A stretch of 64,000 nucleotides of DNA from Arthrobotrys musiformis (taxonomy: Eukaryota; Ascomycota; Orbiliomycetes; Orbiliales; Orbiliaceae). The first letter of the stretch is position 1; each line of letters begins with the position of its first letter. The stretch lies in contig JAVHJL010000006.1 in assembly GCA_036971715.1 (NCBI GenBank), forward strand, positions 1,612,001 to 1,676,000, written 5' to 3'. Under the pieces are notes generated by a model. It was given only the letters and a program-made list of their open reading frames with translations. It was not told the origin of the DNA and did no database searches. Made by a program: the position numbers and the translations under genes. Shown piece by piece: positions 48,043-58,377 of this stretch.

Positions 48043-51000
48043 GATAACACCCCCGTCGTCGAACCGCAGCGGTCTAATATATAATTCAACGCTCACCCGG
48101 AGGTCTACACAGTATATATATAATAATATGTAAGAGAGGAGATGGAGAGAAATATTACTGTACAGGCTGGAGCTCCAAGCTGCACTTATACTTATTATAT
48201 TGGCCAAGAAAGCACCAGCTAGCTATGCACGCAGAGACATAAGGCCAGCTGCAGCGGTGCAATACAGTATAATGTGATACTTCGAACTAGGCTTCGAGCC
48301 GGTGCAATCAATATAAAGTCTGAGTACCGACAAGAGGGGTAAGGAGGATAATAACTCCCCAGTTCTAGTTCTAGTTCGAGCTCGCCGTTAGAACAGCCCT
48401 CCAAAAGAAGAAAGTCCTCCTACCGCCCAGCTAGCGCCAGGCCACGGCCACTCCTTCGATCGCGCGGCCTTAGATGCTGCTATGCTGTCAGCCCGGCAGG
48501 GTTATAGTCTATAGGTGTGCATGTAGACTTCTTTCTCAATTCGAATTATGGGGCTGGCTCATACGGCTTCCGGAACTGGACTGGACGCCCCCGCCGCCCT
48601 GGCTGGGTGTTTCGTCGTATCTCGTGGCTGCATGGGGACCAATCTACAGGCATTCTCAACTGTAGTTCCATACATAATTCATGCATCATGATCACTCGGT
48701 TGAGGTTCCGGTAAAACTTGTACTCCCCCATAGTTAGGTAGCTCGCACTAGTATAATATTGTGGTCAAGGTGGATATCATTCATATCTGGCAATGTCATA
48801 CGCCCTATTCTACTTTGTATATACTAGGCGGTATGCACTATAATTAATTTGCATCCATAGAACCTCAGCTATGGTATATTCAGATTGTATTTCGGGATAT
48901 CCAAGGCAAAGCAAATATCGCCTGGAAGCTTCCGATATCATTTCCAAATTCCTCGGATCTTGCCATATATCAACCAACATTGGTCGCATGAAATGTAGAA
49001 TCGGTCGAGTCCAAACCCCGCAGCCAGCGCACGCATGCACCTCATGCTCATGGTCCCCATCCACCCATTCCCAAGGACCTATCCGGCCCACCCGAACAGA
49101 AACTTAACGGCAGATATGCGCACCATTGGCAGGTTTCAAATTTCTGGTTGGTTGGGGCCATGGCCATGGGATGGGAGGGGTGGGAATTCGTTCAGTTTCA
49201 GTCGCGCGGTCCGGAGACACCACCTTGGACTAATTGGGATATCAGCCGAAAGGTAAAGCTCATGGCTATTTCCAAAGGTTCTCTCTTTCTTTGACATTCC
49301 TGGTACCACAGATATTATGTATATGTATGTGAATTCTGCACCGTGACAGGTGAGTGCATGTCGCCATTTGAACCCATGTACCTGCATGATCATGATATCG
49401 ACTTAGGCTTACGTACGATCCATCACAGAGCAATCACAAAAAGGAATGAACCCTTTTGGAATTTAGGATCGAGGCATATACCACGCCGACCGGTTCGTAG
49501 AGATTGAGGATTCCGTTGGGTGAAGTCGAATCCAGTTCGAATGTTCCATACCCCCCCAGTCGGTACTCGTATCGTCGACGAGTTATTATTACAGGTCGGT
49601 CTCACCACTCCGGATCCACCTTAGCCAGCCCCCCTCCGTCGCCCAAAAGATCGCAACAAGAAGGGTATCCGAAAGACATGTTCCATCCCTGTTCTCACTA
49701 ACCCGACATAATAGTAGTCCTTCCATACGGTACGTATATACGTGCATCTGCATGTATGTTCGGTGTATCGACGATCAGATAATAGCTTACCTCATACTCC
49801 GTACAGCCTTGTGAGCTTGTGCATCAGGTCGCTTCGATTTGTTCTTCCCTGCACAGGAATTCATGCATTGCAGATATATCCCAATTGTAGGTCCCTCGGG
49901 CGCTGCAGCGGCCGTCCGATATTCAAAGCTGATTCGCAGATTATATTTGGACTCGATTCAGCCGCTGTCGATCGGTGCCGACGTCCTTCCTTCCTTCCTT
50001 CGCATTTCTGACAACCTTGAAGTCAACCGATTAAATTCATGACCGAGTTTTAGTTCTGGATGCGCATATCTTTGTAGCATGTAGCACAACCAAGGGCGCG
50101 CACTCAAATTCAAGTCGATAGACATCCACCCCTATGATATGTTTATATGCTGTAGTATATATATCTGATCCAGAAGACTCGAATCCGCTCCTTGAGCTCG
50201 AGCTATCTAGCGTAAGGGTCGGTATGGAGCATTTGTCGAATTCGATCAATTCTCAGCCGTGCGAAGCTAAAGTTCCCGCGACTGCATAGCGCTGCTGCAT
50301 GCCAGCTAGCTCGCAAATGCAATGCAATGAGGCAACCTGCAAGTTAACTTCGAACCGACCCCATCTTTCCTCCAGTCACGACTGATTATAATTGATTCTG
50401 AGTCGACTGATTTGGTTATAGTTTGGAATGGATATTCAGGAACACGGACATCGATTCGGTCTTTCGGCATCGCCCCCTCATATGCTCATGAACCTGCACT
50501 CGAGTCGGATTACCGATGTTTGATGGTGGTGAAGATGTTTTAACCTCCCTTTTTCCCTTTCCCTTTTTATATTCTGTATACACTTCTAAAACACCATTTT
50601 GTCGTCGCCGGATCGTATTCGCCCAAGACCGGACAATTACTATTAGAATACCATGTTTACTTGTATGTTTTAATAAGAAATTTACAGGCTTCGCATTTAT
50701 TTGTTTTAAGTCCGGGTGTTCTATAATATACTATTTACATTTATTTATATTTGTCTCCGCCTGCGCGCAGTTCCTTTTAACCCAACTTGACTTCCAACCT
50801 TCAACAACCTTCTTCTCCCCTCTGCAGCCTCGAGAAACCTCCAACCTCCAACCTCCAACCATCAAGCAAGCCCGCCGGGAAAGAAACCCATCCAACGTCC
50901 CGTCCCGCTTCGAGTCCGTTCCTTCCAACAATCTTTCCATCCGGCGTCTTCCATCTGCTGTTGTGCGTTCTTTTTCGGATTTGATATGGTCGTCTGAAGG

Positions 51001-51150
51001 TCCGCTGCAACTTGGTGTCCCAGGTGAACGCCAACATCAACATCAACACCAACACTTCCCTCGACATCAACAAACCGCATCCACCCGTCTTCCCATCAAT
51101 CCCGCCCGCCCTCCAAACTCCACAAACATCACCTCCCACAAACCTCCACG

Positions 51151-53219
51151 ATGCCGACAAAATCCAAAAAGCCGTACGCGCTTACTCTCCGCCTCCTCTC
51201 CAGTTTCGACGACATCCTGACAGACGTTCTTGTTGACAAAGTACTTTTTTCCCTCCCTCTTCCTTTCTCCCTATCCGTCAAATATGTCCCCTGTAATTTC
51301 TCGCGCGCGATAGGGCAAAACTTCAAAAACAAAACAATTGGATTCGATGCATCCTTTCGTCGCAAAAGAGAGACCGTTACTGACATATCTATGACATTTC
51401 AGCTCTACTACTGGACGACTATTCGAAAGGTCCATCCTAGATACCAGTCCAATCGAACCATTAAAGACAAATTGGTCGGAGAGATCATTCGCACCAATGT
51501 CTGCGTCGGGCGAAATGTTCAGGCGGCGACGGACAAGTTGTTACAGTATGCGATTCCCCCCCAAACCTCCCAACTCGTTCCCCTATATCATCTAGGAACC
51601 GAGGGAAATACAAATAGGGGTCGTAAAGTTTGACTAATTTATTGAACAGGATCGATGGCATCCAGAAATTCTGCCAGAAGCTCCGGCCTGAAGAGAAGGT
51701 GGACTTTGTCAAGTATGTTGATTTTCTTGCATCAGATGGATCAATTGACCCGTCCGACTAATCGCAATGGTTTATATAAAGGCACGTAAAGCGATATGTG
51801 GAGATATACCACCCAGATGCCACATACGAGGTCACCACCACCAACCGCTATACGCTCAAGACCCACGAAGCTAGCGTCCTCGCCAGGGTCCCGATTCCAA
51901 AAGGTGAAACCATCAGATACCTCTCCGGCGTCATGGTCACAATGACCAAGGAAGAAGAAGCAGAATTCAACGAGGCCTCGAATCGCGATTTCTCGATCAT
52001 TCACAGTTCACGAAAGGCCGGGGCCCAAATATTCCTGGGTCCCGCCCGGTTCGTGAACCATGATTGTTCGCCAAATTGCCGATTCCAGAGCGCCAGCAAG
52101 AGCACGGTCATGTTCAAGGCCCTCCGGGACATCGAGCCCGGCGAGGAACTGACGGTTTACTACTCCGACGACTACTTCGGCTACAAGAATGCCGAGTGCC
52201 TGTGCCAGACCTGCGAGAGGGAGATGAGGGGCGGGTGGGCGAAGAGTGTGGGGTATATGGCCAACAATACCCCCAGCAAACGAGCATACGAGGAGGCGAA
52301 AGACGAGGACGACTACGCTGGCCGCGCAAAGAAGCGGGCCAGGAAGTCCCTCCCCACTCCGGCCCTTAGCACGGGCGATGATGCTTCGCCAAAGGCGAGC
52401 TCGCCACCGGCTCCCAACTTCCTGGTCACGGTTACCACGGAGCTGACCCCAGCGGTCACTCCGTTGGAACCGGCCGACACCCCACAGCCGGCCACAGAAA
52501 TCGTGCTCGTTGTCCCCAGCCTGGAGACAAGCAAGACTGACCCAACCGGGGCCAGTCTGCTTACCCCAACATCGGTGGACAACGCCTCAGAGATCGCGAT
52601 GGCCCTCCCCGAGGACGCCCCGCTGGCAGTTTCTGCCAACGACGACGGTTACGAGAGCGATCTCACCGTCTACTCCGATACCGACATGGAGATCCTCAAC
52701 GCGAAGTACAAATGGTTCCCGGTCGTCGAAATACCCCAGAAACCCATCAATCCCGACCCCCTCTCCCTCCCCCAAGTTCCCGAGGGAATCCGCTGGCCAA
52801 ACGACCATCTTGTCGAGCATGCAATCATCGACCCGAAGATGGAGATGCGTTGCATCTGCCAAAACCCCAACTGCAACGTACCGTTCATCTACAAGAACGA
52901 AGACGACTTTCGGTTTCTTAACCATATTCCGCGATGTTGTCCTCGTTGCGAACGGCATTCCAAGATTTACGGGTTAGTCTGGCCGAAGACGATTCTCAAA
53001 TCGGACGATTCCGAGATTCGGGTTATGAATCCGGAAGACGTGGAGAGATCGGTGAACCTGGCGCAGCATAAGAAGGATTTGAGGATGATTGAGGAGTGGA
53101 GGGTCGAGAACATGCTGAAGGATGTGTTTAAGAAGAACTTGCGGAGGGAAAACAGGAAGTTGGAGAAGAGGAGGAAGAAGGAGCGGAAGGCGAGGGGATC
53201 CCCTGCGGTTGAGGCTTAG
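51151..53219 (+). CDS. SET9: Histone H4 lysine-20 methyltransferase SET9
   Basis: SET9 (KMT5/Suv4-20 family) methylates H4K20 and supports DNA-damage signalling. Exons 51151-51240, 51403-51545, 51650-51712, 51782-53219; 577 aa. The helical N-terminal domain starts MPTKSKKPYALTLRLLSSFDD and continues across introns as LYYWTTIRKVHPRY and KFCQKLRPEEKVDFVK. The SET domain spans about residues 116-233 with GETIRYLSGV, RFVNHDCSPNC (cofactor site about 187-197) and ELTVYYSDDYFG. A post-SET cysteine cluster, CLCQTC, lies at about 238-243. A low-complexity linker leads to a second Cys group near the C-terminus (MRCICQNPNCNVPF, CCPRCERH) and a Lys/Arg-rich end. All introns are GT-AG, and the start is supported by the family N-terminus. 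Confidence 0.95.
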
Positions 53220-53773
53220 AGGTTCCTTACATATTTTTTTTTTTTTCCTTTCTGGAGTCAGCATGGGGCTTTTGTGGTATTTTGTGGGCGGATGCATTTT
53301 GTTGATGGCGTTTCGAGGGGGTTGATTACACGGCGTTATCTATTTCGACGGCCACTTTCTTTTTTCATTCTGGAGTCTGGTGTTTTCGCACTCCGATACC
53401 CAGCATTGATGGCTGCTGCTTCTCCTCCGTTAAAGATCATGTATACTACCTGTACTATCTTCTGACTATAGCTAATGACTACTGACACGCCTTTCAAGCG
53501 GGTTAGCTTCTTGCTTTCCTCACTTTGGTTTCGAGAATTTGCAGTCATTGTCGTGTGATGGTTTCCTTTTTTATATCGTAGTTATTATACAGAGAAACGA
53601 AAGGGGAAAGGGATTTTGTCGCGTGAAGCCAGACATATTTACAGGATATATACTCCAATGCAGCCCCCCCAAAAAAGCAGAAGATACCACATCTCCAGCC
53701 AAGGCCAATCTCTAATCGCCACCAATCCACAAACAAAACGATCACACACCTCCATTAACCCCCCTTTCCATAT
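53220..53773. other. Convergent 3' region SET9 / L7-L12
   Basis: About 550 bp between two convergent genes, holding both 3' UTRs. A T13 run follows the SET9 stop at about 53234-53246. No gene seen. Confidence 0.5.
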
Positions 53774-54387
53774 CTACTCAAGATCAACCTTAGCCCCCAA
53801 AGCCTCAAGCGTCTTCTTCATCTTCTCGGCATCATCCTTCGTCAACCCTTCCTTCAACATCTTCGGAGCCGACTCGACAAACTTCTTGGAATCGACCAAC
53901 GACAGTCCCAGGAGTGCTTTTACCTCCTTGATGATTTTTGGTTTGGACCCGGCGTCGAAGGAGGCGAGTTTTACGTTGAACAGGGTCTTTTCTTCCTCCG
54001 CTGCTGCTTCTTCTTCCACCGGTGCTGCTGCTGCTGCTGGAGCGGATGATGCTGCGGCGGCGGGGGCGGCGAGGAGGGTGTCTGGGATGTTTAGGCGGGT
54101 CTTTTTGTATACTACCATCAGCACGTTTTCTTGATCAATTGGTTTGTATATCTATATATATAATAGATAGATGGATGTATGGATATAAGTACCTTGAGCA
54201 GCCCGACCAGATCGGCGGTTTCGAGCAGGGTCAGGGTGGATATTTGATCAACGATCTGTGTGAGCTTTGGGTTTGCAGCAGCAGCAGCTGTGGAATCCCA
54301 CCGTCGCTGGCAGGGTCTCGAGATGTGCAGGGCGGGTCTTGTGGATACGGCCCTGGCGAGGGAGCGTCTGAGCATCGGAGCCGCCAT
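53774..54387 (-). CDS. Mitochondrial ribosomal protein bL12m (L7/L12)
   Basis: Stalk protein of the mitochondrial large ribosomal subunit that recruits translation factors. Exons 54387-54193 and 54100-53774; 173 aa. The N-terminus MAAPMLRRSLARAVSTRPAL is Arg-rich without acids, a mitochondrial targeting signal. It is followed by LTLLETADLVGLLK and, after the intron, TRLNIPDTL. An Ala/Glu-rich hinge leads to the conserved C-terminal domain: EKTLFNVKLASFDAGSKPKI, IKEVKALLGLSLVDSKKFVE, KMLKEGLTKDDAEKMKKTLEALGAKVDLE in pieces. The intron is GTACTT...AAAAG. Divergent from RPB9 with about 290 bp between starts. Confidence 0.95.
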
Positions 54388-54678
54388 TGTTTTCCTCTGT
54401 ACGTAAAAACAGTCGTGAATTGGAGGGGGGTAGGAGAAAAAGAGTGGGATGAATATAATGTGTTTTTTTGTGTTGGCGTGTCGTCCAAAATTTCAGAGAT
54501 CGGCTGGTTGATAAGCGAGGATCGTTGGAGGTTTGTTTCAGTTGCTGGGACACATCTGGAGCAGAGACTGTTGCTTAGCTACGGGACTCCCTTCCCTCTT
54601 CCCATCACACCCTCTCCATCATTACTTCTACAACACCATCAACACCCTCATCAACACCATCATCTGGAATCAATTGCC
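54388..54678. promoter_or_regulatory. Bidirectional spacer bL12m / RPB9
   Basis: A 291-bp spacer lies between divergent starts and must contain both promoters. CATCAACACCATCATC-type repeats lie just before the RPB9 start. No clear TATA box is seen. Confidence 0.45.
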
Positions 54679-55187
54679 ATGGAAGACGACGCCGCCGCCC
54701 TTCAGAATCCCCGCGAACGGGAGGCCGCCGAGAAGATCACGTTCCGCTTCTGTCGCGAGTGCTCCAACATGTTGTACCCCAAAGAGAGCCGCGAACACCG
54801 CCGTCTCATCTACGTCTGCCGGAACTGCGGCTTCGAAGACGAGGCTGCCTCGCAATGCGTCTTCCGGAACGTCCTCAGCTCCGTGGCCGAGGAGACCGCT
54901 GGTGTCACCACCGACGTCGGCAGTGATCCCACCGTATGCCCTCCCCATACCCCCTATTATTACTCGAGGGTGGAACTAACACTCGAGGTGGACACAGCTC
55001 CCTCGATCGAACCGTACCTGCCCGGCCTGCCACGAATCCGAAGCAGTCTTCTTCCAATCCCAACAGAGAAAAGAGGACACAAAGATGGTAAACCCCCCCC
55101 CCCTCAACTCCACCTGCCATCACCATTTACTAACAAAAACAGCGTCTCTTCTACGTCTGCTGCTCCTGCGGAAAGATCTTTGACTAG
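54679..55187 (+). CDS. RPB9: RNA polymerase II subunit RPB9
   Basis: RPB9 acts in start-site choice, elongation and fidelity of RNA polymerase II. Exons 54679-54933, 54998-55087, 55143-55187; 129 aa. Zinc ribbon 1 has FRFCRECSNMLYPKE and YVCRNCG. Zinc ribbon 2, assembled across introns, has RTCPACHESEAVFFQ, RKEDTKM and LFYVCCSCGKIFD, then TAG. Both ribbons have all four cysteines. The last exon is only 45 nt and is needed for the final Cys pair. The second intron contains a C-run. A good coding frame continues in phase beyond the TAG (see next entry). The family call is certain. Confidence 0.95.
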
Positions 55188-55766
55188 TCCTCAAACATCA
55201 TCATCCGGCTCGACTGCACCTCCACCATCAAACTCTCCCCGCAAGAATACCTCTCCTCCCCCTTCTACACCGCCGACCAAGCCTCCTTACGCGCCCGCAA
55301 CCTCGCCGGCGACCCCTACGGCGAAAACGACACCCATGCCATCGGAGACGACTACAACACCCACGACATCGAGTGGCCCACCAGGAATAACATCATGAAG
55401 AAGAAACGTTTGGAAAGGATGAAACCCATTTTGGAACAAGAGCTCAGAGACGACGGCGACGAACGCGAGCTGACGTTGGAAGAGGTCGATGAGATTTTGG
55501 AGGAGAGGAAGGAGATCGCCCGTGCTGAGGAATACGAGAGGAGGAAGGCGCGGGAGGCTGCGAGGGTTATCCCGCTCTGGGAGGCGAAGAGCGGACTGCA
55601 GGTTGGGACTCTGAAGGGTGCCGAGGCGGGTGCTTCGAAGACCAGAGGGAAGAAGACCGCCCTCATGAAAAAAATCACCCGTCGAACGAAGTTGCAGACT
55701 TTGTCGAAGGACGACCAGCGTTCCCGTGCTGACTCTCGAGGCAAGAATGATGGGAAGGGTCGCTAG
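55188..55766 (+). CDS. In-frame coding segment immediately after the RPB9 stop
   Basis: 192 codons follow the RPB9 TAG in the same frame and end at TAG 55764-55766. Codons 55188-55390 end mainly in C, as in RPB9 itself, and read LSPQEYLSSPFYTADQASL and ARNLAGDPYGENDTHAIGDD, so this is coding sequence rather than UTR. The first ATG in frame is late, at 55395 (MKKKRLERMKPI), and starts an acidic-basic helical region (EELTLEEVDEILEERKE-like) with a Lys/Arg-rich C-terminus (SKTRGKKTALMKKITRRTK). I do not recognise the family. Possible origins: alternative splicing from 55087 to the AG of GACTAG (55187), which skips the last RPB9 exon and its stop; stop-codon readthrough; or a neighbouring gene with unplaced 5' exons. 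Confidence 0.6.
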   Translation, partial: SSNIIIRLDCTSTIKLSPQEYLSSPFYTADQASLRARNLAGDPYGENDTHAIGDDYNTHDIEWPTRNNIMKKKRLERMKPILEQELRDDGDERELTLEEVDEILEERKEIARAEEYERRKAREAARVIPLWEAKSGLQVGTLKGAEAGASKTRGKKTALMKKITRRTKLQTLSKDDQRSRADSRGKNDGKGR

Positions 55767-56393
55767 AACCGTTTGCTCTTGCCTTTGCTCCTGCCTTAGT
55801 CCTCTTTCTTCCTTACCTCTCAATTAATATCAGCAGTGACCGCCTTTTTATCCTCCAACGTTTTCTTTGTATTCTACTCTTTTTTTTTACTTTTATGGCA
55901 CATGGGAGGACACTGCATTTGTTTCTTAGCGACCTGTTTTTAAACCCGGCGCATATGCTTTTTTTGTTATCAATAGAACATGGAAATATTATACAGGTTA
56001 AAAATGACGGACGTGGGTTTATATCCACGCTGATGGTATTTAAAATGCCCACTTCGCACTAAATTGTACCCTTCCAAGTCGATTATTTTATGAATCGTCT
56101 GCCTGGGTCTTCGAGATTCCTTTGTGTGAGCGTCGTGGGTATCCACAAGAGTGGAAGAGGGTCACGCCTTTGACCGGCTTTCGTCGGGGAGACCTGTCAC
56201 GCTCTTTCGAGGTTTGGAGCAGTGATATCCCTAAGATGGCTACCCCCGCCATCGCTCGTCTCACGATACCGAAGAAAACCTGGTCCCTTCGAATGTCGGA
56301 CTTTTGCTCCATCCGGTGCCTCGCTTGGTTATCGGTAAAGTATCTACTTCCACCCCCTTAGGAAGCGGTAGATTCAACAGAGTGGATAGCACC
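55767..56393. other. Spacer between the RPB9 extension and DHFR
   Basis: About 630 bp with 3' sequences of both neighbours. Short frames only. No gene is supported. Confidence 0.45.
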
Positions 56394-57049
56394 CTACACC
56401 CCCCTCTCCCAAATCCCAAACTCAAACCTCACCCCACCGTCCTCTTTAACCCCCCCCAACCGTCTCCGCCTTCTCCCCGCTAACCTCAACCAACCGGTCC
56501 AAACCCCCCCCTCCTCCACTCCCCCTCATCAATCTCCGGAAAAAACACATCCACCCCTTCCTCGGCAGCATAATCCGGCGTCAAAACCGTAGTCTGCAGA
56601 ATACATGTCGCAAAAGCCTCACTCCCCCTCTCCACCCCCATCGCCAATTTATATATCTGCGAACCACCAATAATAAACACCCTATTCAACATCTCCCCCT
56701 CATCTCCCGAATACCGCTGTTTCAGCACCCGAACGGCACCTTCTATATCACCCGCCCATATCTCGCCGCATGTTGGTGATGCAGGGGGGGAACGGGAGAT
56801 GACGACGTTTATGCGGCCCGAGAGGGGTTTGTATTGTGCCGGCAGGGAGTCCCAGGTTTTTCGACCCATTATTACGGCGTTGATGTATTTTTGGTTGGTG
56901 GTGGGGGGAGGTACGCGACGGGTGACGCGGTAGAAGTAGGAGAGTTCGGATTTGAGGCGGGGCCAGGGCATGTCGTTTGTGAGGGACTTGCCGATGGCCA
57001 GGGCCGGCCGCGGGGTTGTGGCGACGATGATGGCGATTTGGTGGGTCAT
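56394..57049 (-). CDS. Dihydrofolate reductase, C-terminus broken at two G8 runs
   Basis: DHFR reduces dihydrofolate with NADPH for thymidylate and purine synthesis. Start ATG 57049. Seen: IAIIVATTPRPALAIGKS, NDMPWPRLKSELSYFYRVT, VIMGRKTWDSLP, INVVISRSP, RVFIIGGSQIYKLAM and FFPEIDEGEWRRGG, in family order. As written, the frame ends at 56486 (187 aa), short of the last strand. On the minus strand a run of eight G (56511-56504) follows GAGTGGAGGA, and a second G8 run lies at 56457-56450. Each, if one G shorter, returns the frame, and the sequence then ends with a plausible final beta strand (RFEFGIWERGV, stop at 56394). The cause is either homopolymer error or true decay. Divergent from the P5C reductase gene. 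Confidence 0.85.
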
Positions 57050-57299
57050 TTTGTATATAAATATATGTTGAGGAGAAGAGGTATACAAGAGGGGAGAGGA
57101 AGTTGGGAAGGTGCAAATGTCATCCCGCTGCCAAGAGATTTTTTTGCTGTCGGCCGGACTTCGGCGTCTTCGAAGGTTATGACCAATTCCAACTTTTGCT
57201 GCACTAAAATCCCTCTTCTGCCTTTTATATTCACTCTTCCCGACAACTTCACCAATTCGATACTTTTTAGACAGAAATAAACAAATAAAATAAAAGAAA
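57050..57299. promoter_or_regulatory. Bidirectional spacer DHFR / P5C reductase
   Basis: A 250-bp spacer separates divergent start codons and must carry both promoters. A TATATAAATATATG tract at 57054-57067 lies directly before the DHFR ATG. A-rich sequence (AAATAAACAAATAAAATAAAAG) precedes the P5C reductase start. Confidence 0.45.
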
Positions 57300-58223
57300 A
57301 TGTCGGAGAAGAAGGTGCCCGGTCTTTCCCTCGGCTTCGTCGGCTGCGGCACAATGGGCGTCGCCGTGCTCTCAGGCATCCTCGCCGCCCTCGCCACGGA
57401 CTCCAAAACCGCCCCGCCATCTCCATTCCCTTCCACCCCCTCGACACCAACCCACCTGCCCACCTCCTTCGTCGCCTGCGTAAAGCGTCCCGAATCCGCC
57501 ACCCGTCTGGCCAAAATCTTCCCGCAATCGACTCTCTCCCCATCATCCTCCCCACCGGTCACAATCATCGCCGGCGATAACACCCGTGGCGCCCAGCTCT
57601 CCGACATCGTCATCCTCGGCTGCAAACCCCAGATCGTTTCCGAAATCCTCTCCGTCGAGGCCACCCGCGATGCCCTCAAGGGTAAACTCCTCATCTCCAT
57701 CTGTGCCGGTGTCACCCTCGCCCAACTCGGTGCTCTCGTCGACCCTTCCACCCGCGTGATCAGGGTTATGCCCAACACCGCCTCCAGGATTCGAGATTCC
57801 ATGACTGTTATCTCGTGCGATCCTGCTGTCATCCCGCAGGAAGAGCAAGATTTGGTCTTTTGGATCTTCTCACAGATCGGACGGGCGATCTTCTTGGCTG
57901 AGAAGCATATGGATGCTTCCACTGCTCTCTGTGGTAGCGGACCGGCGTTTATGGCGTTGGTGTTGGAGGCTATGGCTGATGGGGGGGTTATGATGGGGCT
58001 TCCGAGAGTTGAGGCGCAGATGATGGCTGCTCAGACCATGAGGGGTACTGCCGGTATGGTGCTCGAAGGTGAGCATCCAGCCATCATCCGTGAGAAGGTC
58101 AGTACGCCTGCCGGGTGTACCATCGGTGGATTGTTGATTCTGGAGGACGGCAGGTTGAGGAGTACGATTGCAAGAGGAATTCAGGAGGCAACGAGGGTGG
58201 CATCGGGACTTGGGAGCAAGTGA
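57300..58223 (+). CDS. PRO3: Pyrroline-5-carboxylate reductase
   Basis: Last step of proline synthesis: P5C to L-proline with NAD(P)H. One exon, 307 aa. The Rossmann motif GFVGCGTMG is at 12-20. A later segment reads VILGCKPQIVSEIL, followed by LISICAGVTLAQL and VIRVMPNTASRI. The C-terminal dimerisation domain has ALCGSGPAFMALVLEAMAD, GMVLEGEHPAIIREKVSTP and GCTIGGLLILEDG. All are classic P5CR blocks. The start is fixed by AAAATGTCGGAG with an A-rich leader. A Pro/Ser/Thr-rich insert near residues 35-60 (TAPPSPFPSTPSTPTHLPTS) is longer than in bacterial enzymes. Confidence 0.96.
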   Translation: MSEKKVPGLSLGFVGCGTMGVAVLSGILAALATDSKTAPPSPFPSTPSTPTHLPTSFVACVKRPESATRLAKIFPQSTLSPSSSPPVTIIAGDNTRGAQLSDIVILGCKPQIVSEILSVEATRDALKGKLLISICAGVTLAQLGALVDPSTRVIRVMPNTASRIRDSMTVISCDPAVIPQEEQDLVFWIFSQIGRAIFLAEKHMDASTALCGSGPAFMALVLEAMADGGVMMGLPRVEAQMMAAQTMRGTAGMVLEGEHPAIIREKVSTPAGCTIGGLLILEDGRLRSTIARGIQEATRVASGLGSK

Positions 58224-58377
58224 AATCGTGGTATCGCATGGGGCCTTGGAGTTTTGTATCAGTAGTAGTAGCGTGTGAGATCTTTTTGTTATTAATAGAC
58301 CGGTTTTTCTGTTTTTTTCTTTTCTTCTTCTTTTCTTTTTTATAATATGAACAAAATGGCAATTCGACTTGATATTC

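Larger units (their letters stand above)
45978..51150. other. Gene-poor, microsatellite-rich 5.2-kb spacer
   Basis: No supported gene. It carries the Sec7 gene promoter on the left and the SET9 leader (about 50750-51150, CCAACCTCCAACC and ATCAACATCAAC repeats) on the right. Several simple repeats lie between 46900 and 48050. Open frames here are short and low in complexity. Confidence 0.5.

Noticed and set aside
54022..55398. 458-aa + strand frame across bL12m and RPB9
   Set aside because: It overlaps bL12m in antisense and RPB9 introns unspliced. Only the RPB9 exons within it match a family.
57050..57922. Long N-terminal extension of the DHFR frame
   Set aside because: It runs antisense through the P5C reductase gene and the shared promoter. 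DHFR starts naturally at 57049.
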